Shown in pieces: positions 1 to 8,126 of a stretch of DNA of 64,000 bases. This DNA comes from Planctomycetota bacterium. Lineage in GTDB: Bacteria > Planctomycetota > Phycisphaerae > Phycisphaerales > UBA1924. The stretch spans positions 184,767 to 248,766 of the forward strand of contig JAFIFX010000004.1 of NCBI GenBank assembly GCA_020831805.1. Reading direction: 5' to 3'. Every line of letters starts with the position of its first letter. Within the stretch, counting starts at the first letter, position 1. A program made the translations under genes and the position numbers. Below the pieces are notes generated by a model. It worked only from the letters and a program-made list of their open reading frames with translations. It did not search any database and was not told the origin of the DNA.

Positions 1-802
1 ATGACCCCAGCAGATCGTTGAACCGCGCGGCGCACTTGTCCAGGTTGTTGTAGTGCCGGAACCGGTGGCTCCGCCTGAGCCCCTCCATCCGCGGCTGGCC
101 GGGATCGACCTCCCACGGATGGATATAGAACACATAAGGGTTGCCCGAGGAGAGAATCTTCTTCACACCCCGCTTGAACAGCGGGTAGGGGAACAGCCGG
201 AAGTACCCCCCGCCCGCCCAGGGGACGCCCTTCTTGCCGACCTTGAGCACCGACACGCAGACCTCGTGGAATCCGGGGCGGATCTCGACGATGGGCCGGC
301 CCGAGTCCATCCCGGCCAGCTTGCCGTAGCGGTCGTGCGCCACCGTGGGAAAGGCCGAGGAGTCGTAGGTCAGGCCGAGTTCCTGGAGGATGTCGATGGA
401 CCAGTCGGTGATGGAGAACGATGGCGCGCGGTAGCCGCGGATCTTGGCGCCGGTCAGGTCCTCCACGATGCCGATGCCGCGGGTCATGTCTTCCCGAAAC
501 TGGTCGTGGGTGAGCGAGTAGATCAGGTCGTGCCCGTAGCCGTGGCTGGCGATCTCGTGCCCGGCGTCGGCGATGCGCCGGATCAGGGCCGGGCACTTCT
601 CGGCCACCCAGCCCAGGATGAAGCAGGTGCACTTGACGCCGTGCCGGTCCATCATCTCGAGCATGCGGTCGGTGTTGGCCTCGACGCGCAGCTCCCGCTC
701 GTCCCAGGTGTTGCGCGCCACGACGGCCTTGAGGTTCTCGACCTGGAACCAGTCCTCAACATCGATCGACATGGCGGGCCGCACCGCGGCGTCACTTCCC
801 AT
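1..802 (-). CDS. XrtA/PEP-CTERM-associated polysaccharide deacetylase (partial, 3' end off window)
   Basis: Probably removes acetyl groups from an extracellular polysaccharide. The frame opens at ATG (complement of 800-802) and runs uninterrupted to the window edge, 267 codons, so the C-terminus is missing. The N-terminus has the family opening SIDVEDWF (residues 12-19), then the metal-binding pair H87 and H91 in SHGYGHD, the RAPSFSI motif near 125-131 and YIHPWE near 226-231. This order and the DVEDWF opening are typical of the deacetylases found with exosortase A systems, and the window contains proteins with matching sorting tails. It follows the formyltransferase gene by 6 bases, so it is the fourth gene of a leftward operon. 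Confidence 0.88.
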   Translation of the reverse strand, partial: MGSDAAVRPAMSIDVEDWFQVENLKAVVARNTWDERELRVEANTDRMLEMMDRHGVKCTCFILGWVAEKCPALIRRIADAGHEIASHGYGHDLIYSLTHDQFREDMTRGIGIVEDLTGAKIRGYRAPSFSITDWSIDILQELGLTYDSSAFPTVAHDRYGKLAGMDSGRPIVEIRPGFHEVCVSVLKVGKKGVPWAGGGYFRLFPYPLFKRGVKKILSSGNPYVFYIHPWEVDPGQPRMEGLRRSHRFRHYNNLDKCAARFNDLLGS

Positions 803-808
803 CATCCC

Positions 809-1585
809 TCATAGCATCCTGTGCCCGCGCTTGCGGAACGCCTTGACATCCGGCGGTTTGGGGAACGAGAAGTACTTCTTGCCCGTCATGTCCAGCGGCG
901 TCGGCTCGATGGCGCCGCGCTTCATCTTGAGCAGGACATCCAGCATCAGGCGCGCCCCGTCCTGTTTGGTCCCGGTGATCACCCGGTCGAGCGAGTCCTT
1001 GGGTTTGAGCGGCCATTCCAGCGTGCCCAGGATGTCGCCCGCGTCGAGCTTCTCGACCATCTCGTGGACCGTCACCACGGCGTGCTCCTCGCCGTGCAGG
1101 AGCTGCCAGAAGTTGGGCATCATCCCGCGGTACACGGGCAGCCGCCCGGAGTGGATGTTGATGCACCCCAGCGACGGGACCTCCAGGATCCCCTTGCGGA
1201 AGATCTCCGGCGCCGCGACCGAGGCGACGACATCCGGCTTGAGTTCCCTGACCGTCTCGATGTACGCCGGGTCGTTGACCGAGCCGCAGGGCACGGTCTG
1301 CAGCCCGCGCTGCAGCGCCAGCTTGGCGATCGAATCACCCCGCAGCTTCACGCCGACATAGCGGAAGCACAGGCGGACGAAGTCGACCGGCCCGTAGAAC
1401 CGCAGCATCCGCCGGGCGGTCTTCCAGATCGGCTCGTGGAAGGCGTCCTGGACCGACACGCCGACGATCTCGATCTCGTCCTTGGGGTATTCGGCGAAGA
1501 ACACCTCGAAGAAGCGAATGACATAAAGCGGGTCGTCCTCGGTGACGAACAGCAGCTTGAGTTTTCGTCCGGTGATCGCCGTCAT
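809..1585 (-). CDS. Formyltransferase-family protein (sugar N-formyltransferase-like)
   Basis: A 258-residue protein with the formyl transferase fold of methionyl-tRNA formyltransferase and sugar N-formyltransferases. The catalytic triad is visible: N143 and H145 in CINIHSGRLPVYRG, and D181 in EKLDAGDIL. It lacks the C-terminal domain of the tRNA enzyme, and its operon is devoted to polysaccharide synthesis, so the substrate is probably an amino sugar nucleotide; that part is inference. The ATG at 1585 overlaps the stop of the upstream glycosyltransferase as ATGA, indicating translational coupling, which is why I prefer it to the longer upstream frame. Confidence 0.82.
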   Translation of the reverse strand: MTAITGRKLKLLFVTEDDPLYVIRFFEVFFAEYPKDEIEIVGVSVQDAFHEPIWKTARRMLRFYGPVDFVRLCFRYVGVKLRGDSIAKLALQRGLQTVPCGSVNDPAYIETVRELKPDVVASVAAPEIFRKGILEVPSLGCINIHSGRLPVYRGMMPNFWQLLHGEEHAVVTVHEMVEKLDAGDILGTLEWPLKPKDSLDRVITGTKQDGARLMLDVLLKMKRGAIEPTPLDMTGKKYFSFPKPPDVKAFRKRGHRML

Positions 1586-2979
1586 GGCGCGGTCTCCGCG
1601 TTGGTCGTGCGCTCGGCCGTCCGCCGGTGCTCGGGATCGATCTCGACCGCCGCGCCCTCGGCCAGCCACGCGGCCAGGTTCCGGCGGCGCTCGCCGGTCT
1701 CCTGCGCGGTCGCGTTCGGGTCGGCCAGGCGCAGCACCTCGGCGTACTTGGCGGCGCACACCTGACGGGTGTAGCCCGCGTCGAACACGCGCCGGGCGTT
1801 GGCGCCCAGACTCCGGGTCCGGGCCGGGTCATGCATCAGCTCGCGCAGCTTGCGGGCGAGACCCTCGCCGTCGCCGAGTTCGCACCAGATGCCGCAGTCG
1901 TTGTGCTCAACCACGCGGCGCAGCTCGGACCAGTCCTCGCTGAGGGCCACGATGGCCTTGCCCACCGCCAGCGAGGTGTAGAGCTTGCTGGGGAAGCTGA
2001 TGCCCTCGATGCCCTTGGCGATCGAGACGAGCGAGGCGTCGCAGGCGTTGAGCGAGTCGGGCAGCTTGTCGAAGGGCTGGTAGGGCAGGATGAGCACATT
2101 GTCGAGCCCGCGCTGCTCGACCTGCTCCTCGATCCACTTCTTCTTGCCCCCGCCGCCGATCAGGACGAGCTTGAACGGCTCACCCTTGAGCCGCTCGGCC
2201 GCGTCGAGCACGGTCTCGAACTCGTAGTACAACCCCATGTTTCCGGAGTAGAGCAGCACGAAGTCGTCGAGCAGCCCGTTCTCCCGGGCGACGGAAGACT
2301 CGGACTTGTCCTTGGGCCTCAGGTCGTCGCCGTCGGCCCAGTTGGGGATGACATGGACATGCTCGGCCGCGATGGGGTAGGTTCTGCAGACGAGGTCCTT
2401 GGCGGCCGAGCAGAGGACGATGGCCTCCTTCGACCGGCGGTACTTGAACCGGTTGAGCGTCAGCCAGGCCCGCTCGATCATCGAGCCTTTCCTGAAGGTT
2501 CCGACCCACACGCCGAGCTGGGGGTAGGCGTCGTGCAGCAGCGTGACATAGCGGTGCCGCCGGAACAGCGAGACGAACGCGCCGATCGCGCCGAGGAACG
2601 GAGGGTTGGTGGTGTAGAGGTACACCGTGTCCTTGCGGCTGGTCAGCAGCACGCGCAGGATCATCGGGACGACGAAGGTCAGGTAGTTGATGGCCCGTCC
2701 GGGCAGGAAGTTCTTGTCGAACCGCGCGACCTTGAGACGCCGGATGGTCACGCCGTCGGTCCGCTCGTACAGCGGGCAGTCCTGCCACGATTCCGGCGGC
2801 CCGTATGACGGCCGCCCGGTGAGCACCTCGACCTCGAACCCCAGATCGGCCAGCTCGACCGCCAGCTCGTGCAGCAGGTGGCCGGTCGAGGCGACATCGG
2901 GGACGTAGTACTGATTGAGGATCACCACCCGCGGCTTGTGCGGTGCGGCGGGACCGGTCTTGGAGTGTTGCTCATCCAC
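1582..2979 (-). CDS. Glycosyltransferase family 4 (WbuB-like)
   Basis: A 465-residue GT-B fold glycosyltransferase. The N-terminal acceptor domain opens VVILNQYYVPDVASTGHLL, typical of WbuB-like family 4 enzymes. The donor domain shows YSGNMG near residue 250 and the nucleotide-sugar binding segment with GISFPSKLYTSLAVGKAIVA near 340. It probably adds one sugar of the repeat unit at the cytoplasmic face of the membrane. The start is GTG and is 13 bases behind the pyruvyltransferase-like gene; its stop overlaps the formyltransferase start. The last 40 residues are charged and look like a loose tail. Confidence 0.87.
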   Translation of the reverse strand: MDEQHSKTGPAAPHKPRVVILNQYYVPDVASTGHLLHELAVELADLGFEVEVLTGRPSYGPPESWQDCPLYERTDGVTIRRLKVARFDKNFLPGRAINYLTFVVPMILRVLLTSRKDTVYLYTTNPPFLGAIGAFVSLFRRHRYVTLLHDAYPQLGVWVGTFRKGSMIERAWLTLNRFKYRRSKEAIVLCSAAKDLVCRTYPIAAEHVHVIPNWADGDDLRPKDKSESSVARENGLLDDFVLLYSGNMGLYYEFETVLDAAERLKGEPFKLVLIGGGGKKKWIEEQVEQRGLDNVLILPYQPFDKLPDSLNACDASLVSIAKGIEGISFPSKLYTSLAVGKAIVALSEDWSELRRVVEHNDCGIWCELGDGEGLARKLRELMHDPARTRSLGANARRVFDAGYTRQVCAAKYAEVLRLADPNATAQETGERRRNLAAWLAEGAAVEIDPEHRRTAERTTNAETAP

Positions 2980-2992
2980 GCGTCGAAAAACC

Positions 2993-4129
2993 TCAGGCGG
3001 TCGTGCTCTGCGCCAGCGCGGGCGCCGGGCCGAAGGTGTCGGTCAGGCGGTCGCCCAGCCATGCGATCAGCGACGCTTTCTCGCGCCGAAGGAAATCCAG
3101 GTCAACCCGCTGGGGACGGTCCTTGATCGACTCCAGACCCAGCCGCTTGAGCAGATACGCCCGGGGCGAACGGGTGAACAACATGGCCGCATTCCCGTAC
3201 GACACGGTGGCCACGCAGGCGTGGACCCGGTTGGAGATCGTCAGTTGGCTGTTGGCGTAGATGCTCAGGTAGGTGTGCGGGATGTCGCCGACATAGGTGT
3301 TCGGCGAGCGATAGCTCTTGAGCATCAGGAACGGGTTGTAGCGGTGGTCCGTCCGCAGCACCAGCCGGCCGTCGATGCGCTCGGGCCTGGGCGAGCGGAA
3401 CAGCATCGCGTCCAGGAACGGGTAGGCCCGCTTGCGGTAGGACCACTCCGTCCGCTTCTGCGGCTGGCGGACGCACCACTCCCGGCCCTCGAACTCGAAC
3501 GAGCGGTCGACCCGGCCCGCGAACCCGTCCTTCGGCCCGATCACCGGTTCGGGGATCTGGTCGAAGTTGAGCACCATGTACGGTTCCAGGTCCGTGGGCA
3601 CCCTGGGAAAGACCTCCGAGACAAAGGTGGCGACATCGACCCCGTCGTAGGCGTGCGCGGCCAGATCGCCGAGGGCCTCGTAGGTCTCGGTGTCCCGCGT
3701 CGTGAAGATGTGCGGCGGGCACTCGGACATCAGCTTGCGCGACAGGGCGATAGTGTCCTTGTCATACTGCATCATGCCCGCGGCGAGGACGATGATCTTC
3801 GCCCCCTTGCGGTGCTGGGCCCGCAGCATCGCCGCGGTGATCCCCTCCATCTCGGGCCGGACATACGGGCCGAGCACGACCACCGCGTCGAGGTCCAGGT
3901 GCTTGACATAGTCCAGCGCGTTGGCGGGGTTGCCCTTGCGGGTGTTCCAGTAGCCCGGCTGGTCCCCGATCAGGAAGACATGAGCCCCCGGGTACGCACG
4001 GTTGATGGCGTACTCGGCGCCGAGCTGGAAAAAAGCGTTGCCGATGTTGGTCGACCAGTACCCGGTCAGCACCCCGATGCGGGGAACGTCCGTAGGATGG
4101 TTCGGGTTGGGTTCGGCGTTCGGGTCCAA
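2993..4129 (-). CDS. Polysaccharide pyruvyltransferase family protein
   Basis: A 378-residue member of the polysaccharide pyruvyl transferase family (PF04230-like), which adds ketal-linked pyruvate to sugars or does related surface-glycan chemistry. Visible features are the N-terminal GYWSTNIGNAFFQLGAEYAI segment (GN-x4-GA signature), a central run of Rossmann-like strands (AVVVLGPYV, KIIVLAAGM), and the C-terminal ISNRVHACVATVSYGNAAML substrate segment. The start appears to be TTG with GAGGAG about 11 bases ahead; no ATG or GTG alternative keeps the N-terminal motif. It heads the leftward operon and is divergent from the acyltransferase cluster, with a 146-base shared promoter region. Confidence 0.8.
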   Translation of the reverse strand: MDPNAEPNPNHPTDVPRIGVLTGYWSTNIGNAFFQLGAEYAINRAYPGAHVFLIGDQPGYWNTRKGNPANALDYVKHLDLDAVVVLGPYVRPEMEGITAAMLRAQHRKGAKIIVLAAGMMQYDKDTIALSRKLMSECPPHIFTTRDTETYEALGDLAAHAYDGVDVATFVSEVFPRVPTDLEPYMVLNFDQIPEPVIGPKDGFAGRVDRSFEFEGREWCVRQPQKRTEWSYRKRAYPFLDAMLFRSPRPERIDGRLVLRTDHRYNPFLMLKSYRSPNTYVGDIPHTYLSIYANSQLTISNRVHACVATVSYGNAAMLFTRSPRAYLLKRLGLESIKDRPQRVDLDFLRREKASLIAWLGDRLTDTFGPAPALAQSTTA

Positions 4130-4275
4130 GGCTTGCTGTGCTCCTCGCTCCGGGCGGTTTGTCGGCCAATCCTCGGCCCCGCGTCAGCACGATTCCTTGT
4201 GCCCGGCGCGGGAAAGGTCGATAGTACACCCGGTCAGCCGCCTGACCCCGCCACACGGAGTTCTCGGACCGCAGG

Positions 4276-4869
4276 ATGAACGAGCAAACAGGACCTTCAT
4301 CCCGAGCCGGCGTCGCCATCACCGAGCCGCCCCGCAAAAGCCCTTGGTCGACCAGGGCCAAGCTCGTCCGCGTCCTCTGGGCCTGCGTGTTCGCCACGGT
4401 CTGGAAGGTCCTGCCCTCCGACACCGCCCGGGCCCGCCTGCTGGGCCTGTTCGGGGCCACCGTCGGCCCCGGCGTGCGGATCCACCGGGATGTCCACATC
4501 GAGATCCCCTGGCACCTGTCGATCGGGGCGGGCACGGTGGTCTGCCGCGGGGCGATCCTGTATTGCCTCGGACGCGTCACCCTCGGCGAGCGGTGCCTGA
4601 TCGGGCCCTTCGCCCACCTCTGCGCCGGCACGCACGACTACACGGACCCGAAGTTCACCCTGCTCCGCGAGCCGATCACCCTCGGCGACGGGTGCGTGCT
4701 GATGTCCGACGCCTTTGTCGCCCCCTCGGTCACGCTGGCGCCGGGCACCGTGGTCCGGCCCCGGGCGGGGATCTTCAAGGACACCGAGCCCGGCCGCACC
4801 TACGCGGGCAACCCCGCCAAGCCTGTCGAGCCCGCCGAGCCCGTCGAACCGATCGCGGAGGGCGCATGA
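4276..4869 (+). CDS. Left-handed beta-helix acyltransferase 1 (WcaF/colanic-acid-type)
   Basis: A 197-residue hexapeptide-repeat acyltransferase. Hexads such as GVRIHRDVHIEIPWHLSIG and ERCLIGPFAHLCAGTHDYTD form the coil, and the conserved H of GTHDYTD is the likely catalytic base. The tail holds YAGNPAKPVEP, the usual closing segment with AGNPA. It probably acetylates a sugar of the polysaccharide. It is the first gene of a rightward operon of eight or more genes and its stop overlaps the next start as ATGA. A short acidic Pro-Val-Glu repeat ends the protein. The next two genes are paralogues of it. Confidence 0.88.
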   Translation: MNEQTGPSSRAGVAITEPPRKSPWSTRAKLVRVLWACVFATVWKVLPSDTARARLLGLFGATVGPGVRIHRDVHIEIPWHLSIGAGTVVCRGAILYCLGRVTLGERCLIGPFAHLCAGTHDYTDPKFTLLREPITLGDGCVLMSDAFVAPSVTLAPGTVVRPRAGIFKDTEPGRTYAGNPAKPVEPAEPVEPIAEGA

Positions 4870-5453
4870 CCACGCCCGCGGCCATGCCCGCCGACCCCAC
4901 CGCGATGGCCGGGCCCGACGAGGGCCGCGCCCGCTCGCGGCTACCGATCGGTCTCTGGACGCTCGGTGCGCTGGCGTTCCGGCTCACCCCCAAGCCGCTG
5001 TACAAGGCCCGGGCGGTCCTGCTGCGCTGGTTTGGGGCCCGGCTCGATCCGACGGTGCGCATCCGCCCCGATGTCCGCATCGACCGGCCGTGGAACCTGT
5101 CGATGGGCCGCAAGAGTTCGCTCGGCGACGGCGTGGTGGTCTGGGCGCACGCGCCCATCACCATCGGCGCCCGCTGCACGATCAGCCAGTACACCCGCCT
5201 GGCCGCCTTCCGCGAGGACGAGACCCACCCCGCCGGCCCGACCTGTCCGGCCCCGCTGACCATCGGCGACGATGTGTGGATCGCCGCGGAGTCGTATGTC
5301 GCCGGGGGGCAGACGATCCCCGACGGCGTGCTGGTCGGGGCCCGCTCCGTGATCGACGCCCGGCGCGGGGGGCGGCTCGACCCGTGGACCATCGGCTCGG
5401 GCGACCCGGCCGTCTCCCGGCGCGAGCGGCCCTTCCAGGGGAGGACCGCGTGA
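4866..5453 (+). CDS. Left-handed beta-helix acyltransferase 2
   Basis: A 195-residue paralogue of the preceding acyltransferase. It keeps the scaffold (LRWFGARLDPTVRIRPDV, then RIDRPWNLSMG) and hexapeptide coil. In place of the catalytic THDH/THDY motif it has a divergent FREDETHPAGPT segment, so the active-site histidine lies in a different context. The C-terminal half has ITIGDDVWIAAESYVAGG and ends without the AGNPA motif of copy 1. The ATG overlaps the previous stop and its own stop overlaps the following GTG start, giving a three-gene coupled block. The acyl acceptor is unknown, and it may have diverged in specificity. Confidence 0.83.
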   Translation: MTTPAAMPADPTAMAGPDEGRARSRLPIGLWTLGALAFRLTPKPLYKARAVLLRWFGARLDPTVRIRPDVRIDRPWNLSMGRKSSLGDGVVVWAHAPITIGARCTISQYTRLAAFREDETHPAGPTCPAPLTIGDDVWIAAESYVAGGQTIPDGVLVGARSVIDARRGGRLDPWTIGSGDPAVSRRERPFQGRTA

Positions 5454-6037
5454 CGGACACGCCCCCGCTCCACGCGAAGACCAGCCCCCACTCCGCCGGC
5501 AACCGGGCGGCCCGGGTGCTTTGGGGCGTGACCCAGGCCACGCTCTTCCGTCTCTCGCCGCGCCCGGCGCACGCCTGGCGCAACCGGCTGCTCCGGATGT
5601 TCGGGGCCCACCTGCACCCGACCGCCCGCGTCTACCCCCGCGCCCGCGTCTGGGGGCCGTGGAACCTGACCATGGGCCCGCACGCGACCATCGCCGACGA
5701 TGTCGATGTCTATTGCGTCGACCAGATCGCCATCGGCGAGCGCAGCGTGATCAGCCAGTACACCTACCTCTGCGGCGCGACCCACGACCACACCCTGCGC
5801 ACCCGCCCGCTGGTCCCCAAGCCCATCACGATCGGCTCGGGCGTGTGGGTCGCGGCCGATGTGTTCGTCGGTCCGGGCGTGACCATCGGCGACGACACCG
5901 TGGTCGGGGCGCGGTCGAGCGTGTTCGGCGATCTGCCGGCGATGAGCATCTGCACCGGCACGCCGGCCAGGCCGGTCCGCGAGCGGACCTTCCGCGACGA
6001 ACCGGACGACGGCCCGCCCCCGGAGGCCGCGCCGTGA
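5450..6037 (+). CDS. Left-handed beta-helix acyltransferase 3 (WcaF-like)
   Basis: A 195-residue third paralogue with RLYPRA-like scaffold (ARVYPRARVWGPWNLTMG), the catalytic-histidine segment CGATHDHTLRTRPLV, and the coil PITIGSGVWVAADVFVGPGV. It is the copy closest to classical WcaF/maltose O-acetyltransferase-like enzymes. Start is GTG within a GTGA overlap, preceded by GGGGAGG. The last residues are acidic and proline-rich. Its GTGA stop overlap couples it to the glycosyltransferase that follows, so the three acyltransferases are probably made in fixed ratio with the transferases. Confidence 0.87.
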   Translation: MTDTPPLHAKTSPHSAGNRAARVLWGVTQATLFRLSPRPAHAWRNRLLRMFGAHLHPTARVYPRARVWGPWNLTMGPHATIADDVDVYCVDQIAIGERSVISQYTYLCGATHDHTLRTRPLVPKPITIGSGVWVAADVFVGPGVTIGDDTVVGARSSVFGDLPAMSICTGTPARPVRERTFRDEPDDGPPPEAAP

Positions 6038-6921
6038 GCGTCTCCATCTTCATCCAGACGCTCAACGAGCAGGATAACCTGCCCGGCCTGCTCGACTCGC
6101 TCGCCGGGTTCGACGACATCGTCGTGCTCGACTCGCTCTCGACCGACGACACCCGCCGAATCGCCGAGTCCCGCGGCTGCCGCTGGTTCGAACACGCCTT
6201 CGACGGGCGCGGCCCGCACCAGAACTGGGCGATGGAGCACATCGACTTCAAACACCGCTGGGTCTTCTACCTCGACGCGGACGAGCGGATGACGCCGGAA
6301 CTCAAGCGGGAGATCGAATCGATCGCCGCGAAGTGGGCGTCCGGGGAGTGGACCCGCGAGTACAGCCCCGTCGCCTACTACTGCGGACGCAAGAACTACT
6401 TCCGAGGCCGCTGGCTCAGGCACGCCATGCCCCCCGGCAACATCATGCGCTTCTTCCAGCCACCCCACATCCGCTTCGAGCGCCTGGCGAACCCGGTGCC
6501 GATCGTCGACGGCGAGGTCGGCTATCTCAAAGAGCACTTCCTGCACTACAACTTCTCCAAGGGCCTGCGCGAGTGGATCGAACGCCACAACCGCTATTCG
6601 TCCTACGAGGCGGCGGAGACCGTCAAGGCGCTGGAGAACAACCCCGTCCGCATCGGCAACCTGTTCTCTGGCGACCGCAACACCCGGCGGCTGGAACTTA
6701 AAAACATCTCGTTCCGCCTGCCGTTCCGGCCGTTCATCAAGTTTTTCTACATGTACATCCTCGGCCGCGGCTTCCTCGATGGCCGGGCCGGCCTGACCTA
6801 TTGCACGCTTCAGGCGGTCTACGAATACTTCATCGTGCTTAAGGCCCGCGAGATCCGCCAGCCCGAACTCAGCCGCCTCGACCGGGGCGAAACCGCCGAC
6901 GGAACAGGACGCGCCCCATGA
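6034..6921 (+). CDS. Glycosyltransferase family 2 (WaaE/KdtX-like)
   Basis: A 295-residue GT-A fold inverting glycosyltransferase. It opens SVSIFIQTLNEQDNLPGLL, has the DSLSTDDT nucleotide-binding segment near residue 33 and the DxD-type metal motif in FYLDADERM near residue 76. The C-terminal half (FLHYNFSKGLREWIERHNRYS) matches the KdtX/WaaE-like group, which decorates lipopolysaccharide cores or builds repeat units. A hydrophobic segment near residues 230-260 suggests membrane association. GTG start in a GTGA overlap, CGGAGG ribosome site ahead, and an ATGA overlap with the next gene. Confidence 0.87.
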   Translation: MSVSIFIQTLNEQDNLPGLLDSLAGFDDIVVLDSLSTDDTRRIAESRGCRWFEHAFDGRGPHQNWAMEHIDFKHRWVFYLDADERMTPELKREIESIAAKWASGEWTREYSPVAYYCGRKNYFRGRWLRHAMPPGNIMRFFQPPHIRFERLANPVPIVDGEVGYLKEHFLHYNFSKGLREWIERHNRYSSYEAAETVKALENNPVRIGNLFSGDRNTRRLELKNISFRLPFRPFIKFFYMYILGRGFLDGRAGLTYCTLQAVYEYFIVLKAREIRQPELSRLDRGETADGTGRAP

Positions 6922-8072
6922 AGATCCTCCACTCCATCGCCCAGATCGACTTCCGCTCCGGCGGGCCGGTGCGGGCCGTGCTCGATCTGTCCGAGGCCCT
7001 GGCCCGGCGCGGCCACACCGTGGAGGTCATGGTCAAGCACGGGCCGGACACGCCCGACGCGTGGAAAGAGCCCGATTCGCCGACCACCGTCATCGAACTC
7101 GGCCGCCCCGGCATCGGCGGCGCGTGGTTCCGCGCCGAGGCGCTCGACCGCGCCCGCCAGGCCATCAAGGCGTGCGACATCCTGCACCTCCACGGCATCT
7201 GGACGCCGCAGAACACCCAGTTCGCCTCCATCGCCCGCCAGATGCGCAAGCCCTATGTCATCTCCTGCCGAGGCATGCTCGACGACTGGTGCATGGCCCA
7301 GCGCAAGCCCAAGAAGCTGCTCTACCTCCACCTCGCCGGCGGCAACGCCATGCTCAACAACGCCGCGCTGATCCACTGCACCGCCGACGGCGAGCTGCGC
7401 CAGTCCGCCAGGTGGTTCCCAAAGTCCACCGGCGTGGTCATCCCCAACCTGCTCGACCTCGCGCCCTACGAGAACCTGCCGGGCCCGCAGATCGCCCGCG
7501 ACAAGTTCCCGCAGCTCAACGGCCCCGAGCCCTCGCTGCTGTTCCTCTCCCGCCTGCACTACAAGAAGGGGGTCGAGCACCTGATCGACGCGGGCCGCAT
7601 CCTCCGCGACCGCGGCACGCCCCACCGCGTCCTCATCGCCGGCACGGGCGACGACGCGTACGAGCAGAAGCTCCGGCGTCACGCCGCGGACACCGGCATG
7701 GACGACCTGGTTTCGTTCCTCGGCATGGTCATCGGGCAGGAGAAGATCTCGCTCTACCAGGCAGCGGACCTGTTCGTGCTGCCGACGAGCCAGGAGAACT
7801 TCGGCTTCGTGTTCTTCGAGGCCCTGGCGGCCGGCTGCCCGCTGATCACCACCAGGGGCGTGGACACCTGGCCGGAGCTGGAGGCGGCCGGCTCGACCAT
7901 CGTCGAGCAGGACGCCGCGACGATCGCCAACGCCGTCCCGGCCCTGACGGGGGACCGGGCCGCGCGGGACGCCCTGGGCGAGCGGGGCCGGGCGTGGGTG
8001 TTTGAGCACCTCGACCCGGGCCGGATCGTCCAGGCCTTCGAGCGGTTCTACGAAGACGCCTTGGCCCGCTGA
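6918..8072 (+). CDS. Glycosyltransferase family 4, copy A of a tandem pair
   Basis: A 384-residue GT-B glycosyltransferase. The acceptor domain opens MKILHSIAQIDFRSGGPVRA. A marker segment GMLDDWCMAQRKPKKLLYL lies near residues 117-135, the phosphate-binding LLFLSRLHYKKGVEHLI near 210, and the donor-site segment LPTSQENFGFVFFEALAAG near 290-308, with the EX7E-type glutamate in FFEALAAG. The enzyme is soluble and acts on a lipid-linked sugar at the inner membrane. The next gene is a clear sister with the same marker segments, which points to a local duplication. Confidence 0.9.
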   Translation: MKILHSIAQIDFRSGGPVRAVLDLSEALARRGHTVEVMVKHGPDTPDAWKEPDSPTTVIELGRPGIGGAWFRAEALDRARQAIKACDILHLHGIWTPQNTQFASIARQMRKPYVISCRGMLDDWCMAQRKPKKLLYLHLAGGNAMLNNAALIHCTADGELRQSARWFPKSTGVVIPNLLDLAPYENLPGPQIARDKFPQLNGPEPSLLFLSRLHYKKGVEHLIDAGRILRDRGTPHRVLIAGTGDDAYEQKLRRHAADTGMDDLVSFLGMVIGQEKISLYQAADLFVLPTSQENFGFVFFEALAAGCPLITTRGVDTWPELEAAGSTIVEQDAATIANAVPALTGDRAARDALGERGRAWVFEHLDPGRIVQAFERFYEDALAR

Positions 8073-8126
8073 GTTGTTTTTTTGCTGCGTGGCGGGGCCG
8101 GCGGGCTGTATGATCGGCGGAAGACG

